Below, piece by piece: positions 16,933 to 24,601 of a DNA stretch of 64,000 nt. This stretch comes from Falsiroseomonas sp051860665 (lineage in GTDB: Bacteria > Pseudomonadota > Alphaproteobacteria > Acetobacterales > Acetobacteraceae): the NCBI RefSeq assembly GCF_051860665.1, contig NZ_JBHYDM010000007.1:124001-188000 (forward strand), written 5' to 3'. A model generated the notes under the pieces. That model had not been told where the DNA came from and did not search any database. It worked only from the letters and a program-made list of their open reading frames with translations. Positions within the stretch are counted from its first letter, which is position 1. Each line of letters begins with the position of its first letter. Both the position numbers and the translations under genes were made by a program.

Positions 16933-17833
16933 AGTCGGCCCGGTTCAGGAAGAAGTTGTTGGGCTGGGAGCCGGTGCGCGCGGCGGCGCGGTAGCTCTCG
17001 CTGGCCGCCGCCGTGGTGCAGGCGGCCTCGATCCGGGCCAGGCGATCCTCCGGCGTCCCGGCCGGCGCGAAGAGCCCGCCGAAGCTCGCGGGCAGCACCT
17101 CGAAGCCCTGTTCCACGGCCGTCGGCGCATCCGGGAAGTCGGGATGCCGCTGGCTGTCGAAGACTGCCAGCACGCGCAGGTCGTTGCGCCCCGCGGCCGA
17201 GCCCAGCACGATGGAGCCGACATCGATGCGCCCGGCCAGCACCTCCGTCATCACCGCGGCATCGGCGCGATAGGGCACGTGCTCCACCTGCACATTCGCC
17301 GCCTGCGCCCATTGCACCATGGCGAGGTGCGGGATGGAGGTGACGCCCAGCGTGCCATAGGTCACCTGGCTCGGCCGCGCGCGCGCCGCGGCCTGCAGGT
17401 CGCCCAGCGTGCGGAAGGGACTGTCCGGCTTCACCACCAGGGCCATGGAATTGTTGAAGACCTGGCAGATCGGCCGGAAGGAATTGGCCTGCAGGCCGGA
17501 GGTCGGCTGGATCACCGGCAGGACGGAGGCGACCAGCGCCGGCACGAAGAGCAGCGTATAGCCATCCGCCGGCGATCGCGCGACGGAGGCCGAGCCCACC
17601 GCGCCCGCCGCGCCGTCGCGGTTGATGACGACGACGGACTGGCCCAGCTGCGGCGTCATGGCCGCGGCGAGCGACCGCACCAGCAGGTCGATCGCATTGC
17701 CCGGCGGATAGGGCAGCACGACCTGCACGGGGCGGGCGGGGAAGGCCTCCTGCGCCAGCGCAGGGGAAGGCAGGGCAGGCACGGCAAGCGCCAGCGCGGC
17801 GGCAGCCGCAACAAGGGCGCGACGGGTGGTCAT
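16865..17833 (-). CDS. Bug-family (tripartite tricarboxylate transporter) substrate-binding protein
   Basis: 322 residues. An Ala-rich signal peptide runs to about residue 28 (VPALPSPALAQ). The TctC fold follows, with RPVQVVLPYPPGNAIDLLVRSLAAAM at its start, ADGYTLLFVP, and a C-terminal VLPASFGGLFAPAGTPED. It binds a carboxylate in the periplasm for a TctAB permease, which is not encoded nearby. It is the last gene of the minus-strand operon that starts at 21384, 55 bases after the dioxygenase. Confidence 0.9.
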   Translation of the reverse strand: MTTRRALVAAAAALALAVPALPSPALAQEAFPARPVQVVLPYPPGNAIDLLVRSLAAAMTPQLGQSVVVINRDGAAGAVGSASVARSPADGYTLLFVPALVASVLPVIQPTSGLQANSFRPICQVFNNSMALVVKPDSPFRTLGDLQAAARARPSQVTYGTLGVTSIPHLAMVQWAQAANVQVEHVPYRADAAVMTEVLAGRIDVGSIVLGSAAGRNDLRVLAVFDSQRHPDFPDAPTAVEQGFEVLPASFGGLFAPAGTPEDRLARIEAACTTAAASESYRAAARTGSQPNNFFLNRADFTRRVQQDVEQKAGLLRGLTLN

Positions 17834-17888
17834 GGAACTTTCTCCCAGGTGTTCTTGATTGAGTCTTGGACGTCTCGAGATCCGGCGG

Positions 17889-18830
17889 TCAGCCCGCCGG
17901 CATCAGCTTGGAAGGGTCGGAGCCGACGCGGCCCGGCACCAGCTTCGACGGATCGGAGCCGACGCGCCCGCCCGCCCCATCCGTGTCGCGCGACAGGGTG
18001 AAGTCGTAGCGGATGCTCGGCATGCCGGGGACCGGCGCATCCGGCAGGTCGTCGCGCGGCGAAATCACCAGGGACTGCGAGACGCCGAAGACCGTGTCGC
18101 TGTCCACATGCGCATCGCCGGCGAAATACAGCGCCGTCACCAGCTCCCGGTGCTCGGGCGCCGAGATCAGCACATGGATATGCGCGGGGCGGTAGCCGTG
18201 GCGGGCCTGGCGCTTCACCAGGTCGCCCACCGGCCCGTCCATCGGGATGGAATAGCCGAGCGGCTTGACCGTGCGGAAATGGAAGCGGCCGTTCTCGTCC
18301 GTGCGCAGCTGGCCGCGCATATCCATCACGCTCGGGTCATGCGCCTGCAGGTCGTAATGCCCTTCGGCATTGGTCTGCCAGACATCCATCTGCGCATGCG
18401 GCACGCCACGGCCGGCGGTATCCGTCACCTGGCCGTAGATCATGATCTCCGGCGCATGGGCGATCTTCACCAGGCTGCCGCCCAGCTCGATCTGCGGCGC
18501 GCCCTCGCGGAAGAAGGGGCCGAGCAGGCTGGTCTCGGTGCCCGCGGCCTCGCGCCCCTTGGCGTCGTGCATCACGTTCACCAGGCGCGACAGGCCGATG
18601 ACGTCCGACAGCAGGATGAATTCCTGCCGATAGGGCGTGCAGGCCTGGCCGACCGCGGTCATGAAGGCGATGCCCTTCAGCCATTCATCGGGAGTCAGGT
18701 TGGTCTCCCGCGCGAAGGCGTGCAGGTGGCGCACGGCGGCTTCCATGATCTCGCGCAGGCGCGGATCGGGGGTGGTCGCCATCTGCTCGATGACGGTATC
18801 GGTGATTCCCTTGGCGTCGATGTCCTGCAT
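17889..18830 (-). CDS. Intradiol ring-cleavage dioxygenase (hydroxyquinol/catechol 1,2-dioxygenase type)
   Basis: 313 residues from ATG 18830, preceded by ggagagaaacg. The N-terminal helical dimer domain (about 1-90) is followed by the beta-sandwich with the four non-haem Fe(III) ligands: Tyr in EGHYDLQ, Tyr in PLGYSIPMDG and two His in YRPAHIHVL. It opens an aromatic diol between the hydroxyls to a muconate or maleylacetate. The presence of the N-terminal domain fits the catechol/hydroxyquinol group rather than protocatechuate enzymes. The C-terminus is odd: GRVGSDPSKLVP is directly repeated as GRVGSDPSKLMP before the stop. Confidence 0.88.
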   Translation of the reverse strand: MQDIDAKGITDTVIEQMATTPDPRLREIMEAAVRHLHAFARETNLTPDEWLKGIAFMTAVGQACTPYRQEFILLSDVIGLSRLVNVMHDAKGREAAGTETSLLGPFFREGAPQIELGGSLVKIAHAPEIMIYGQVTDTAGRGVPHAQMDVWQTNAEGHYDLQAHDPSVMDMRGQLRTDENGRFHFRTVKPLGYSIPMDGPVGDLVKRQARHGYRPAHIHVLISAPEHRELVTALYFAGDAHVDSDTVFGVSQSLVISPRDDLPDAPVPGMPSIRYDFTLSRDTDGAGGRVGSDPSKLVPGRVGSDPSKLMPAG

Positions 18831-18870
18831 CGTTTCTCTCCTGTGGCCGCCATCTGGGCGGCATGCATGC

Positions 18871-19851
18871 TCAGCCGGGCTCGATCCGCGCATCGCGGAT
18901 GATGTCGCGCCACTTGGCCACCTCGGCCGTGGTGCGCGCGGCCAGATCCTCCGGCGTGCCGCCCAGCGGCTCCACGCCCTGGTTGCGCAGCGTCTCCAGC
19001 GCTTCCGGCTTGCGCAGCCATTCATTCGTCGCGGCGTTCAGCCGGTCCACGATCTCCCGCGGCGCGCCGGCCGGCAGGTAGATGGCCCACCAGCCTTCCA
19101 CCACGAAATCGCGCAGGCCGAGTTCCTGCATCGTCGCCACATCCGGCAGGTTGGCGGTGCGCCTCGCGCCGGTGCTGCCCAGCACGCGCAGCTTGCCTTC
19201 CTGCACATGCTGCATCAGCGGCAGGTAGTGGTAGAACATGGCGTCCACCTGGCCCGAGAGCAGGTCCGTCACCGCCTGGGCGCCGCTGCGATAGGGCACA
19301 TGCACGGTCTGCACACCCGCCCGCAGGTCGAGCAATGCCTGGGACAGGTGCCCGGTGGTGCCATTGCCGGCGGAGGCGAAGGTCAGCGGCCGGCCGCGGC
19401 GCTTCGCCAGCTCCACAAGCCCCGCGAAATCCTGTGCGCCGAGCTCCGGCCGCACCGCCAGCACGACAGGTGCCGTGACGAAGGGCACCACGGGCGTGAA
19501 GTCGCGCACCGCATCGAAACCGGGGTCGCGGTAGAGGCTGGCATTCACGCCATGCGTGCCGCTGGTGCCGAGGATCAGCGTATAGCCATCCGGTCGTTCG
19601 CGGGCGACGGCGGCGGAGGCGATATTGCCGCCGGCGCCGCTGCGATTGTCCACCACCACGGTCTGGCCCAGGGCCTGGGTGAGGTGGTTGGCGATGGCGC
19701 GGCCAAACAGGTCCGTGGTCGTGCCGCCCGCGAAGGGCACCACCAGCCGCAGCGGCCGTGCCGGCCAGGCCTGGGCACGCGCAGCCCCCGCGCCGGCCAG
19801 CAGCAGCGCCCCTGCGGCGAGGCCTCGGCGGCCGATCATGCTGCGGTCCAT
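18871..19851 (-). CDS. Bug-family substrate-binding protein
   Basis: 326 residues. The signal peptide (GLAAGALLLAGAGAARA) is followed by the TctC core (RPLRLVVPFAGGTTTDLFGRAIA, PDGYTLILGTSGT, VPYRSGAQAV, IYLPAGAPREIV). ATG 19851 has aaggaag upstream and overlaps the deacetylase stop by 16 bases, so both are co-translated. No TctA/TctB genes are present. Likely ligand: an aromatic or aliphatic carboxylate linked to the neighbouring dioxygenase, which is inference. Confidence 0.9.
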   Translation of the reverse strand: MDRSMIGRRGLAAGALLLAGAGAARAQAWPARPLRLVVPFAGGTTTDLFGRAIANHLTQALGQTVVVDNRSGAGGNIASAAVARERPDGYTLILGTSGTHGVNASLYRDPGFDAVRDFTPVVPFVTAPVVLAVRPELGAQDFAGLVELAKRRGRPLTFASAGNGTTGHLSQALLDLRAGVQTVHVPYRSGAQAVTDLLSGQVDAMFYHYLPLMQHVQEGKLRVLGSTGARRTANLPDVATMQELGLRDFVVEGWWAIYLPAGAPREIVDRLNAATNEWLRKPEALETLRNQGVEPLGGTPEDLAARTTAEVAKWRDIIRDARIEPG

Positions 19852-20522
19852 GCAATTCTTCCTTCTGCCGGTGTCGGCATGACATAGGCGTCGAGGCCGG
19901 CTGTCGCCACGCCGCGCTGCATCGGTAGCGCGCTTTCCGGAAATTCCTGCCGGAAGCTGGCGCCCAACTCGGCCAGGCGGTGCAGGAAGCCATCCAGGTG
20001 GCGCATGGCGCCGCCCGGCAGATCGTGCAGCACCAGCAGCGGCCGCTGCTGCGCCAGGCACTGCGCCAGGGCAATGTCGGGCCAGCCATCGGGGTCGCGC
20101 CAGTCGCCCGGCACGGCAGACCACAGCACCACGCTGTGGCGCTGCGCCGCCAGGTGGTCGCGCGCCTCCGCGCTCAGCAGATGCGGGCCGAGCCTGCCTC
20201 CGCCGCCGACCGGGCGGAACAGAAGGTCCGGATGCGCGAGCCGCCCGATCAGCGCCTGCGTGGCGCCGATCTCGGCCGCCGCATGGCCGGCATCCTGCCT
20301 TTCGCCCAGCGGGGTGGAATGGGTGAAGGTGTGGTTGCCGATCCAATGGCCCTCGGCATGGGCGCGCTCCGCCAGCCTGCGCCGCGCGGGATCCGCCAGC
20401 TTGCTGCCGATGACGAAAAACGTTGAAAGGATGCCGTGGCGCCGCAGCACCTCCAGCACAAGCGGCGTCGCCTCGGGGTCGGGCCCGTTGTCGAAGCTCA
20501 GCGTGACAACGGGGCCCGCCAT
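19836..20522 (-). CDS. Polysaccharide deacetylase family (NodB-like) protein
   Basis: 228 residues, cytoplasmic by sequence. NodB-domain motifs are visible: TLSFDNGPDPEATP with the catalytic and metal Asp, IGNHTFTHSTPLGE with the metal His pair, and LFRPVGGGGRLGP. Members deacetylate N-acetyl sugars, but cytosolic ones also hydrolyse amide or imide ring compounds (allantoinase PuuE type). It sits between an FAH enzyme and a Bug protein in a catabolic operon, which favours a small-molecule substrate over cell-wall sugar. Confidence 0.83.
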   Translation of the reverse strand: MAGPVVTLSFDNGPDPEATPLVLEVLRRHGILSTFFVIGSKLADPARRRLAERAHAEGHWIGNHTFTHSTPLGERQDAGHAAAEIGATQALIGRLAHPDLLFRPVGGGGRLGPHLLSAEARDHLAAQRHSVVLWSAVPGDWRDPDGWPDIALAQCLAQQRPLLVLHDLPGGAMRHLDGFLHRLAELGASFRQEFPESALPMQRGVATAGLDAYVMPTPAEGRIAWTAA

Positions 20523-20526
20523 GAGG

Positions 20527-21384
20527 TCAGGCCTCGTCCTCGATCGTGTTGCGCAGCACGCCGAGGCTCTCGATCTCCACCTCCACCACATCGCCGGGGG
20601 CGAGGAAGCGCGGCGGGGTGCGGGCATAGCCGACGCCGGAAGGGGTGCCGGTGGCGATCACGTCGCCCGGCTCCAGCGTCATCACTTCGGAGAGGATGGC
20701 GATCAGGCGCGGCACCTTGAAGATCATGTCGCCGGTGGTGCTGTCCTGCATCACCTCCCCGTTCAGGCGCGTCATGATCCGCAGGTTGTCGGCGCCGGGC
20801 GAGACCTCATCCGCCGTCACGATCTCCGGCCCGAAGGCGCCGGTGCGGTCGAAGTTCTTGCCGACGGTCCATTGCGTGGACTTGCGCTGGAAGTCGCGCA
20901 CGCTGCCTTCGTTGAAGCAGGCATAGCCGGCGATGACGGAAAGCGCATCGGCCTCGCTGACATTCTTGGCGCGGCGGCCGATGACGATGGCGAGCTCCGC
21001 CTCCCAGTCCAGCTTCTGGCTGGCGCGCGGGCGCAGCATCGGCTGGTCGTGCGCGACGAGGGAGGTGGCGCCGCGCATGAAGACCGCCGGATAGTCCGGG
21101 ATCGGGTTGCCGCCTTCCTTGGCATGCAGCGCGTAGTTCAGCCCGATGCAGATCATCTTGCCGGGCGTGGGCACCGGCGGCAGCAGGGTAAGGCCTGCGA
21201 GCTTCAGCCGCGGCGCGCCTTCCGCGCGGGCGGCGAGCGCCGCGAGGAAATCAGCCCCCTTGGCCAGCAGCGCCGGCATATCGGCCGGCACATCGCTGCC
21301 GAGCGCATCGAGCGCCACCACATCCGCGCCAAGGCGCAGGCCGAGACGGGCCTTGCCCGCATCCTCGAACGTCAAAAGCCGCAT
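20527..21384 (-). CDS. Fumarylacetoacetate hydrolase family enzyme
   Basis: 285 residues. The conserved FAH core is present: MICIGLNYALHAKEGG, PAVFMRG, the acidic metal site in LDWEAELAIVIG, and DVIATGTPSGVGYARTPPRFLAPGD near the end. Members cleave C-C bonds or decarboxylate/isomerise oxo-acids in aromatic breakdown. It is the first gene of the operon FAH-deacetylase-Bug-dioxygenase-Bug and lies 4 bases before the deacetylase. It diverges from a GntR regulator across 104 bases. Confidence 0.92.
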   Translation of the reverse strand: MRLLTFEDAGKARLGLRLGADVVALDALGSDVPADMPALLAKGADFLAALAARAEGAPRLKLAGLTLLPPVPTPGKMICIGLNYALHAKEGGNPIPDYPAVFMRGATSLVAHDQPMLRPRASQKLDWEAELAIVIGRRAKNVSEADALSVIAGYACFNEGSVRDFQRKSTQWTVGKNFDRTGAFGPEIVTADEVSPGADNLRIMTRLNGEVMQDSTTGDMIFKVPRLIAILSEVMTLEPGDVIATGTPSGVGYARTPPRFLAPGDVVEVEIESLGVLRNTIEDEA

Positions 21385-21411
21385 GAATCACTTCCTCCGG
21401 GTGGGGCAGGT

Positions 21412-21431
21412 TTTCCCGATAAAATGGGAAA
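21412..21431. promoter_or_regulatory. Inverted repeat between divergent FAH and GntR genes
   Basis: TTTCCC (21412-21417) and GGGAAA (21426-21431) are separated by eight AT-rich bases. The element lies midway in the 104-base spacer between the FAH operon and the GntR gene, where an operator controlling both directions would be expected. Binding by the GntR protein is inference. Confidence 0.45.
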
Positions 21432-21488
21432 GTCAACGTGTTTTAACGGTCTTGCCCCGCGCCGCGCCAGACGCCATCCTGCGCCAAA

Positions 21489-22244
21489 ATGTCCTTCGCA
21501 CCCGCCAGCCCGCCCGCATCGCCGGATACCCAGGCCACCGCCGTCCATCGGCGGCTGCGTTCGGACATATTGGAGGGGCGCCTGGCGCCCGGCCAGCGGC
21601 TGAAGGTGCAGGAACTGGCCGCCAGCTACGGCGCCGGTCCGGCGCCGCTGCGGGAGGCCCTGGCCCAGCTGGCGGCGGAGGGGCTGGCGCGGCGGATCGA
21701 GCAGCGCGGCTTCCGTGTGGCGGATGCCGACCCGGCGGGCTTTGCCGGGCTGATCCGCAGCCGCTGCCTGGCCGAGTCCATGGCGCTGCGCGAATCCATC
21801 GCGCTGGGCGATGCGGCCTGGGAGGATTCGGTGGCGGCCGCCGAACGCCGCCTGGCGCGGCTGCCGCGGTCCATCGAGACGGCGCGCTTCGTCAGCAACC
21901 CGGCCTGGGAAGTCGCGCATCGCGCCTTCCACCACGCGCTGATCGCCGCCTGCGCGGCGCCCCCGCTGCTCGCCTTCTGCGACCGGCTGCGGGAGGAGGC
22001 GGACCGCTACCGCGCGCTGGCCAATGCCGTGGCCTATCCGGGCCGGGATGTCGCCGCCGAGCATGCCGCGATCGCGGAGGCGGCGCTGGACCGCGATGCG
22101 GACCGCGCGGCGGCGCTGCTTTCCACGCATCTGGCCGCCACCGGCGAATTCGTGCGCGTCGCGCTGGAGAAGCGGCAGGCCCGGCAGCCCGCTTCGCGCG
22201 GCGGTCGGCGTGCCGAAGCCGAAGCTGCCGGCGCCGCCAGCTAG
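21489..22244 (+). CDS. GntR-family regulator (FCD/FadR subgroup)
   Basis: 251 residues. The N-terminal winged helix (AVHRRLRSDILEGRLAPGQRLKVQELAASYGAGPAPLREALAQLAAEGL) is followed by an all-helical FCD effector domain with metal-binding-type residues (FHHALIAAC, AEHAAIAEAALDRDADRA). Such proteins repress carboxylate or aromatic catabolic operons until an intermediate binds. It is divergent from the FAH operon and is its likely regulator. Confidence 0.9.
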   Translation: MSFAPASPPASPDTQATAVHRRLRSDILEGRLAPGQRLKVQELAASYGAGPAPLREALAQLAAEGLARRIEQRGFRVADADPAGFAGLIRSRCLAESMALRESIALGDAAWEDSVAAAERRLARLPRSIETARFVSNPAWEVAHRAFHHALIAACAAPPLLAFCDRLREEADRYRALANAVAYPGRDVAAEHAAIAEAALDRDADRAAALLSTHLAATGEFVRVALEKRQARQPASRGGRRAEAEAAGAAS

Positions 22245-22284
22245 GCGTGCGTCCGAAAATCCACGCCCAAAGGGAGAGAACGCC

Positions 22285-23328
22285 ATGGCCGAGGCCAAGA
22301 TCCTGCTGCCGACCACCGTCGTCGGCAGCTACCCGCAACCCGCATGGCTGGTGGACCAGGCCGTGCTGCGGAAGAACAACGTGGTGCCCCGCGTGCGGCT
22401 GAAGGAGATCTGGCGCGTGGCGGAGGATGCGCTGGAGCAGGGGCAGGACGATGCGACGCTGATCGCGATCCGCGACATGGAACGCGCCGGCATCGACATC
22501 ATCACCGATGGCGAGATGCGACGCGAAAGCTATTCCAACCGCTTCGCCCTGGCGCTGGAGGGCGTCGATGTGGATACCCCGGCCATGGTGACCGGGCGCA
22601 TGGGCAAGCCCACGCCGGTGCCGCGTGTGGTCGGCGCGCTGCGCCGCCGCCACCCGGTGGAGGTGCGGGACATGCAGTTCCTGCGCGCCAATACCGACCG
22701 CGGCGCCAAGATCACGCTGCCCGGCCCCTTCACCCTGTCCATGCAGGCGCATGACGAGCACTACAAGGACGAGGAAGCGCTCGCCATGGCCTATGCGGAG
22801 GTGGTGAATGCCGAGGCCAAGGACCTCGTCGCCGCCGGGGCCGATGTGATCCAGCTCGACGAGCCCTGGCTGCAGGCGCGGCCCGAACAGGCCAAGCGCT
22901 ACGGCGTCAAGGCGATCAACCGCGCCCTGGAAGGCGTGCCGGGCACGACGGTGGTGCATCTCTGCTTCGGCTATGCGGCGGTCGTCTCGGAAAAGCCCTC
23001 CGGCTATTCCTTCCTGCCGCAGCTGTCCGATTCCATCGCCGGGCAGATCTCGATCGAGGCGGCGCAGCCGAAGCTCGACCTCGGCATCCTTTCGGAATTG
23101 TCGAACAAGAGCATCATGCTGGGTGTGCTCGATCTCGGCACGGAGGAGGTTGAGACGGCGGAGACGGTGGCGGCCCGCATCCGCGCCGGCCTTCGGCATG
23201 TGGCGGCGGAGCGGCTGGTGCCCGCGCCGGATTGCGGCATGAAGTATATTCCCCGCAGCCGTGCCTTCGCGAAGCTGAAGGCGCTGGCCGAGGGTGCTGC
23301 GATCGTCCGCCGCGAACTCGCCGGCTGA
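22285..23328 (+). CDS. MetE C-terminal-like (cobalamin-independent methionine synthase II) protein
   Basis: 347 residues, a single TIM barrel matching the catalytic half of MetE. Zinc-ligand-type residues are present: His and Cys in VVHLCFGYAA and the late Cys in VPAPDCGMKYIP; the folate/homocysteine region shows ITDGEMRRESYSNRF and DVIQLDEPWLQARPEQ. The folate-binding N-terminal half of MetE is absent, so it may use another methyl donor or act in demethylation. ATG 22285 has agggagag upstream. It follows the GntR gene by 40 bases and may be co-transcribed. Confidence 0.85.
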   Translation: MAEAKILLPTTVVGSYPQPAWLVDQAVLRKNNVVPRVRLKEIWRVAEDALEQGQDDATLIAIRDMERAGIDIITDGEMRRESYSNRFALALEGVDVDTPAMVTGRMGKPTPVPRVVGALRRRHPVEVRDMQFLRANTDRGAKITLPGPFTLSMQAHDEHYKDEEALAMAYAEVVNAEAKDLVAAGADVIQLDEPWLQARPEQAKRYGVKAINRALEGVPGTTVVHLCFGYAAVVSEKPSGYSFLPQLSDSIAGQISIEAAQPKLDLGILSELSNKSIMLGVLDLGTEEVETAETVAARIRAGLRHVAAERLVPAPDCGMKYIPRSRAFAKLKALAEGAAIVRRELAG

Positions 23329-23675
23329 ACCGCCAATGCGCGCGCGGCACAGTCCGCGTGCGCCCGCCGTGCCGCGCCGATGCGCGATCTTTACATTGAT
23401 CGACAAATTTGAACGGGATTTCTTCGCCGCCACGGATAATGATCCGGCAGAGAATTCGCTGCGTGTCCGGCATGGCAGATGCGCCGGCGTTTCGGCCGGG
23501 CCGGAATGCCGCGTCGCGTGAGGTGACCTCCGCCTCACCATGTACAGGCTTCCAGCGCGCCATACCTGTCGGCCGAATGCGCGGCATATGGTCGAGGCAG
23601 GCAATCGTCAGAGGCGGTGAGTTGAGCAGATTGCACGCAGAGCCAGTCGGGGCAGTTCGGAATCCGCTGCGGGTC
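23329..23675 (+). other. Intergenic region, no convincing gene
   Basis: 347 bases between the MetE-like gene and the XRE regulator. Short open frames here have no recognisable sequence. An AT-richer patch at 23386-23420 includes TTTACA and the palindrome CAAATTTG (23404-23411), which may belong to a promoter for the regulator. Nothing else stands out. Confidence 0.5.
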
Positions 23676-24062
23676 ATGGCGGAGCAGGTCAACGTCATGC
23701 TTGGCCAGCGCATCCGTGAACTGCGCCGGCTGCGGCAGATGAACCAGTCCGAGCTCGCGCGCGAACTGGGCGTTACCTTCCAGCAGGTGCAGAAATACGA
23801 GCAGGGCACGAACCGCATCGCGGTCAGCACGCTGTTGCAGATCGCACATGCCTTGAAGGTCCGGCCCGAGGCCCTGCTGGGCGATACGCTGCCGGGCGGG
23901 TCGCTCGGCCTCTGCAGCAGCGCGGACAGCCTCTCGCCGAAGATGTTCGCCGAGCAGCTGCAACTGACGGAACTGTTCGTCTCGATCGACGATCCGGTCT
24001 GGCGCGGCCGGGTGCTCGAACTTCTGGAACTGCTCAGCGCCGCGAGCCGGCGCGGCGGCTGA
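23676..24062 (+). CDS. XRE-family helix-turn-helix regulator
   Basis: 128 residues. The Cro/C1-type domain spans about 10-65: GQRIRELRRLRQMNQSELARELGVTFQQVQKYEQGTNRIAVSTLLQIAHAL. This version (FQQVQKYEQGTNR) is typical of a common alphaproteobacterial group of small regulators. The C-terminal 50 residues are helical with no known domain. ATG 23676 is chosen because VNVMLGQRIREL continues the family's N-terminus; ATG 23697, with ggagcagg before it, is an alternative. The nearest likely target is the RTX gene downstream, unproven. Confidence 0.85.
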   Translation: MAEQVNVMLGQRIRELRRLRQMNQSELARELGVTFQQVQKYEQGTNRIAVSTLLQIAHALKVRPEALLGDTLPGGSLGLCSSADSLSPKMFAEQLQLTELFVSIDDPVWRGRVLELLELLSAASRRGG

Positions 24063-24202
24063 GCCGCCTTGCTCCCCTGATCCGGCAAGCCGGGCAATTG
24101 TAGAAAAATGTAGGCGAAGGTCCACGGCTGCCACAGCCGGACCCTCACCCGCGCGCGTTCCATTTCGGCGTCGTGCGCCCATCAAAATGCGGCGCGTGAG
24201 AC

Positions 24203-24229
24203 AAGCGGTTCGCTTGCGAACCGGCTTTT
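24203..24229 (+). terminator. Probable intrinsic terminator after the XRE gene
   Basis: CGGTTCGC and GCGAACCG pair around a TT centre (24206-24223), flanked by AAGC and GCTT arms, and the 3' arm runs into TTTT (24226-24229). The run of T is short, so strength is uncertain. Confidence 0.5.
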
Positions 24230-24303
24230 GGCTTGCAGCTCCGGCCATCGGCCCAGGCGCCAAGCCCGGCCCGGCCGCTGCTCCCCGTGCCTTGGATGAG
24301 ATT

Positions 24304-24322
24304 CCGCAACCATAAGTTGCGG
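24304..24322 (+). other. Perfect stem-loop in the RTX leader
   Basis: CCGCAAC (24304-24310) and GTTGCGG (24316-24322) form a 7-base stem with loop CATAA. It is not followed by a T run, so it is more likely an operator or mRNA structure than a terminator. Confidence 0.4.
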
Positions 24323-24424
24323 CTCCCATCCCTGCTGCGGGGCTGGGCCGGTCTACCTCCGCCTACAAGACCTGACCGAGCGGAGGCTGAACCCGGTTGA
24401 ATGCGGCTGTTACGATACCCGTGA

Positions 24425-24441
24425 AGGCAGGGCTCCTGCCT
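24425..24441 (+). other. Perfect stem-loop in the RTX leader
   Basis: AGGCAGG (24425-24431) pairs with CCTGCCT (24435-24441) around a GCT triloop. It lies 160 bases before the RTX start. No T run follows. Function unknown. Confidence 0.35.
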
Positions 24442-24601
24442 GGGTGTTGATGTTCCGCGAAGGCAGGCCCACCGGGCCGCCCGGGCCGGCCGCCGTCACG
24501 GACGGCAGCGGCTGCGCGTCATCCGCCAGGCGTGCCTCCCTCAGATTCTTCACGACGTCGTCCGACGCCAGATCACGAGCCACCAAGCGGGGAAACGGAC
24601 C

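Larger units (their letters stand above)
24063..24601 (+). other. Long leader/intergenic region before the RTX gene with three hairpins
   Basis: 539 bases without a gene on either strand that I can support. It contains a terminator-like hairpin near 24206 and two further perfect short stem-loops near 24304 and 24425, listed separately. The last 160 bases are very GC-rich and lead to a weak ribosome site (ggggaaacggacc) before ATG 24602. A long structured leader for the RTX mRNA is possible. Confidence 0.5.

Noticed and set aside
23409..23675. Longer N-terminus for the XRE regulator
   Set aside because: The added 89 residues have no family similarity and include the intergenic AT-rich patch; the HTH family starts near ATG 23676.
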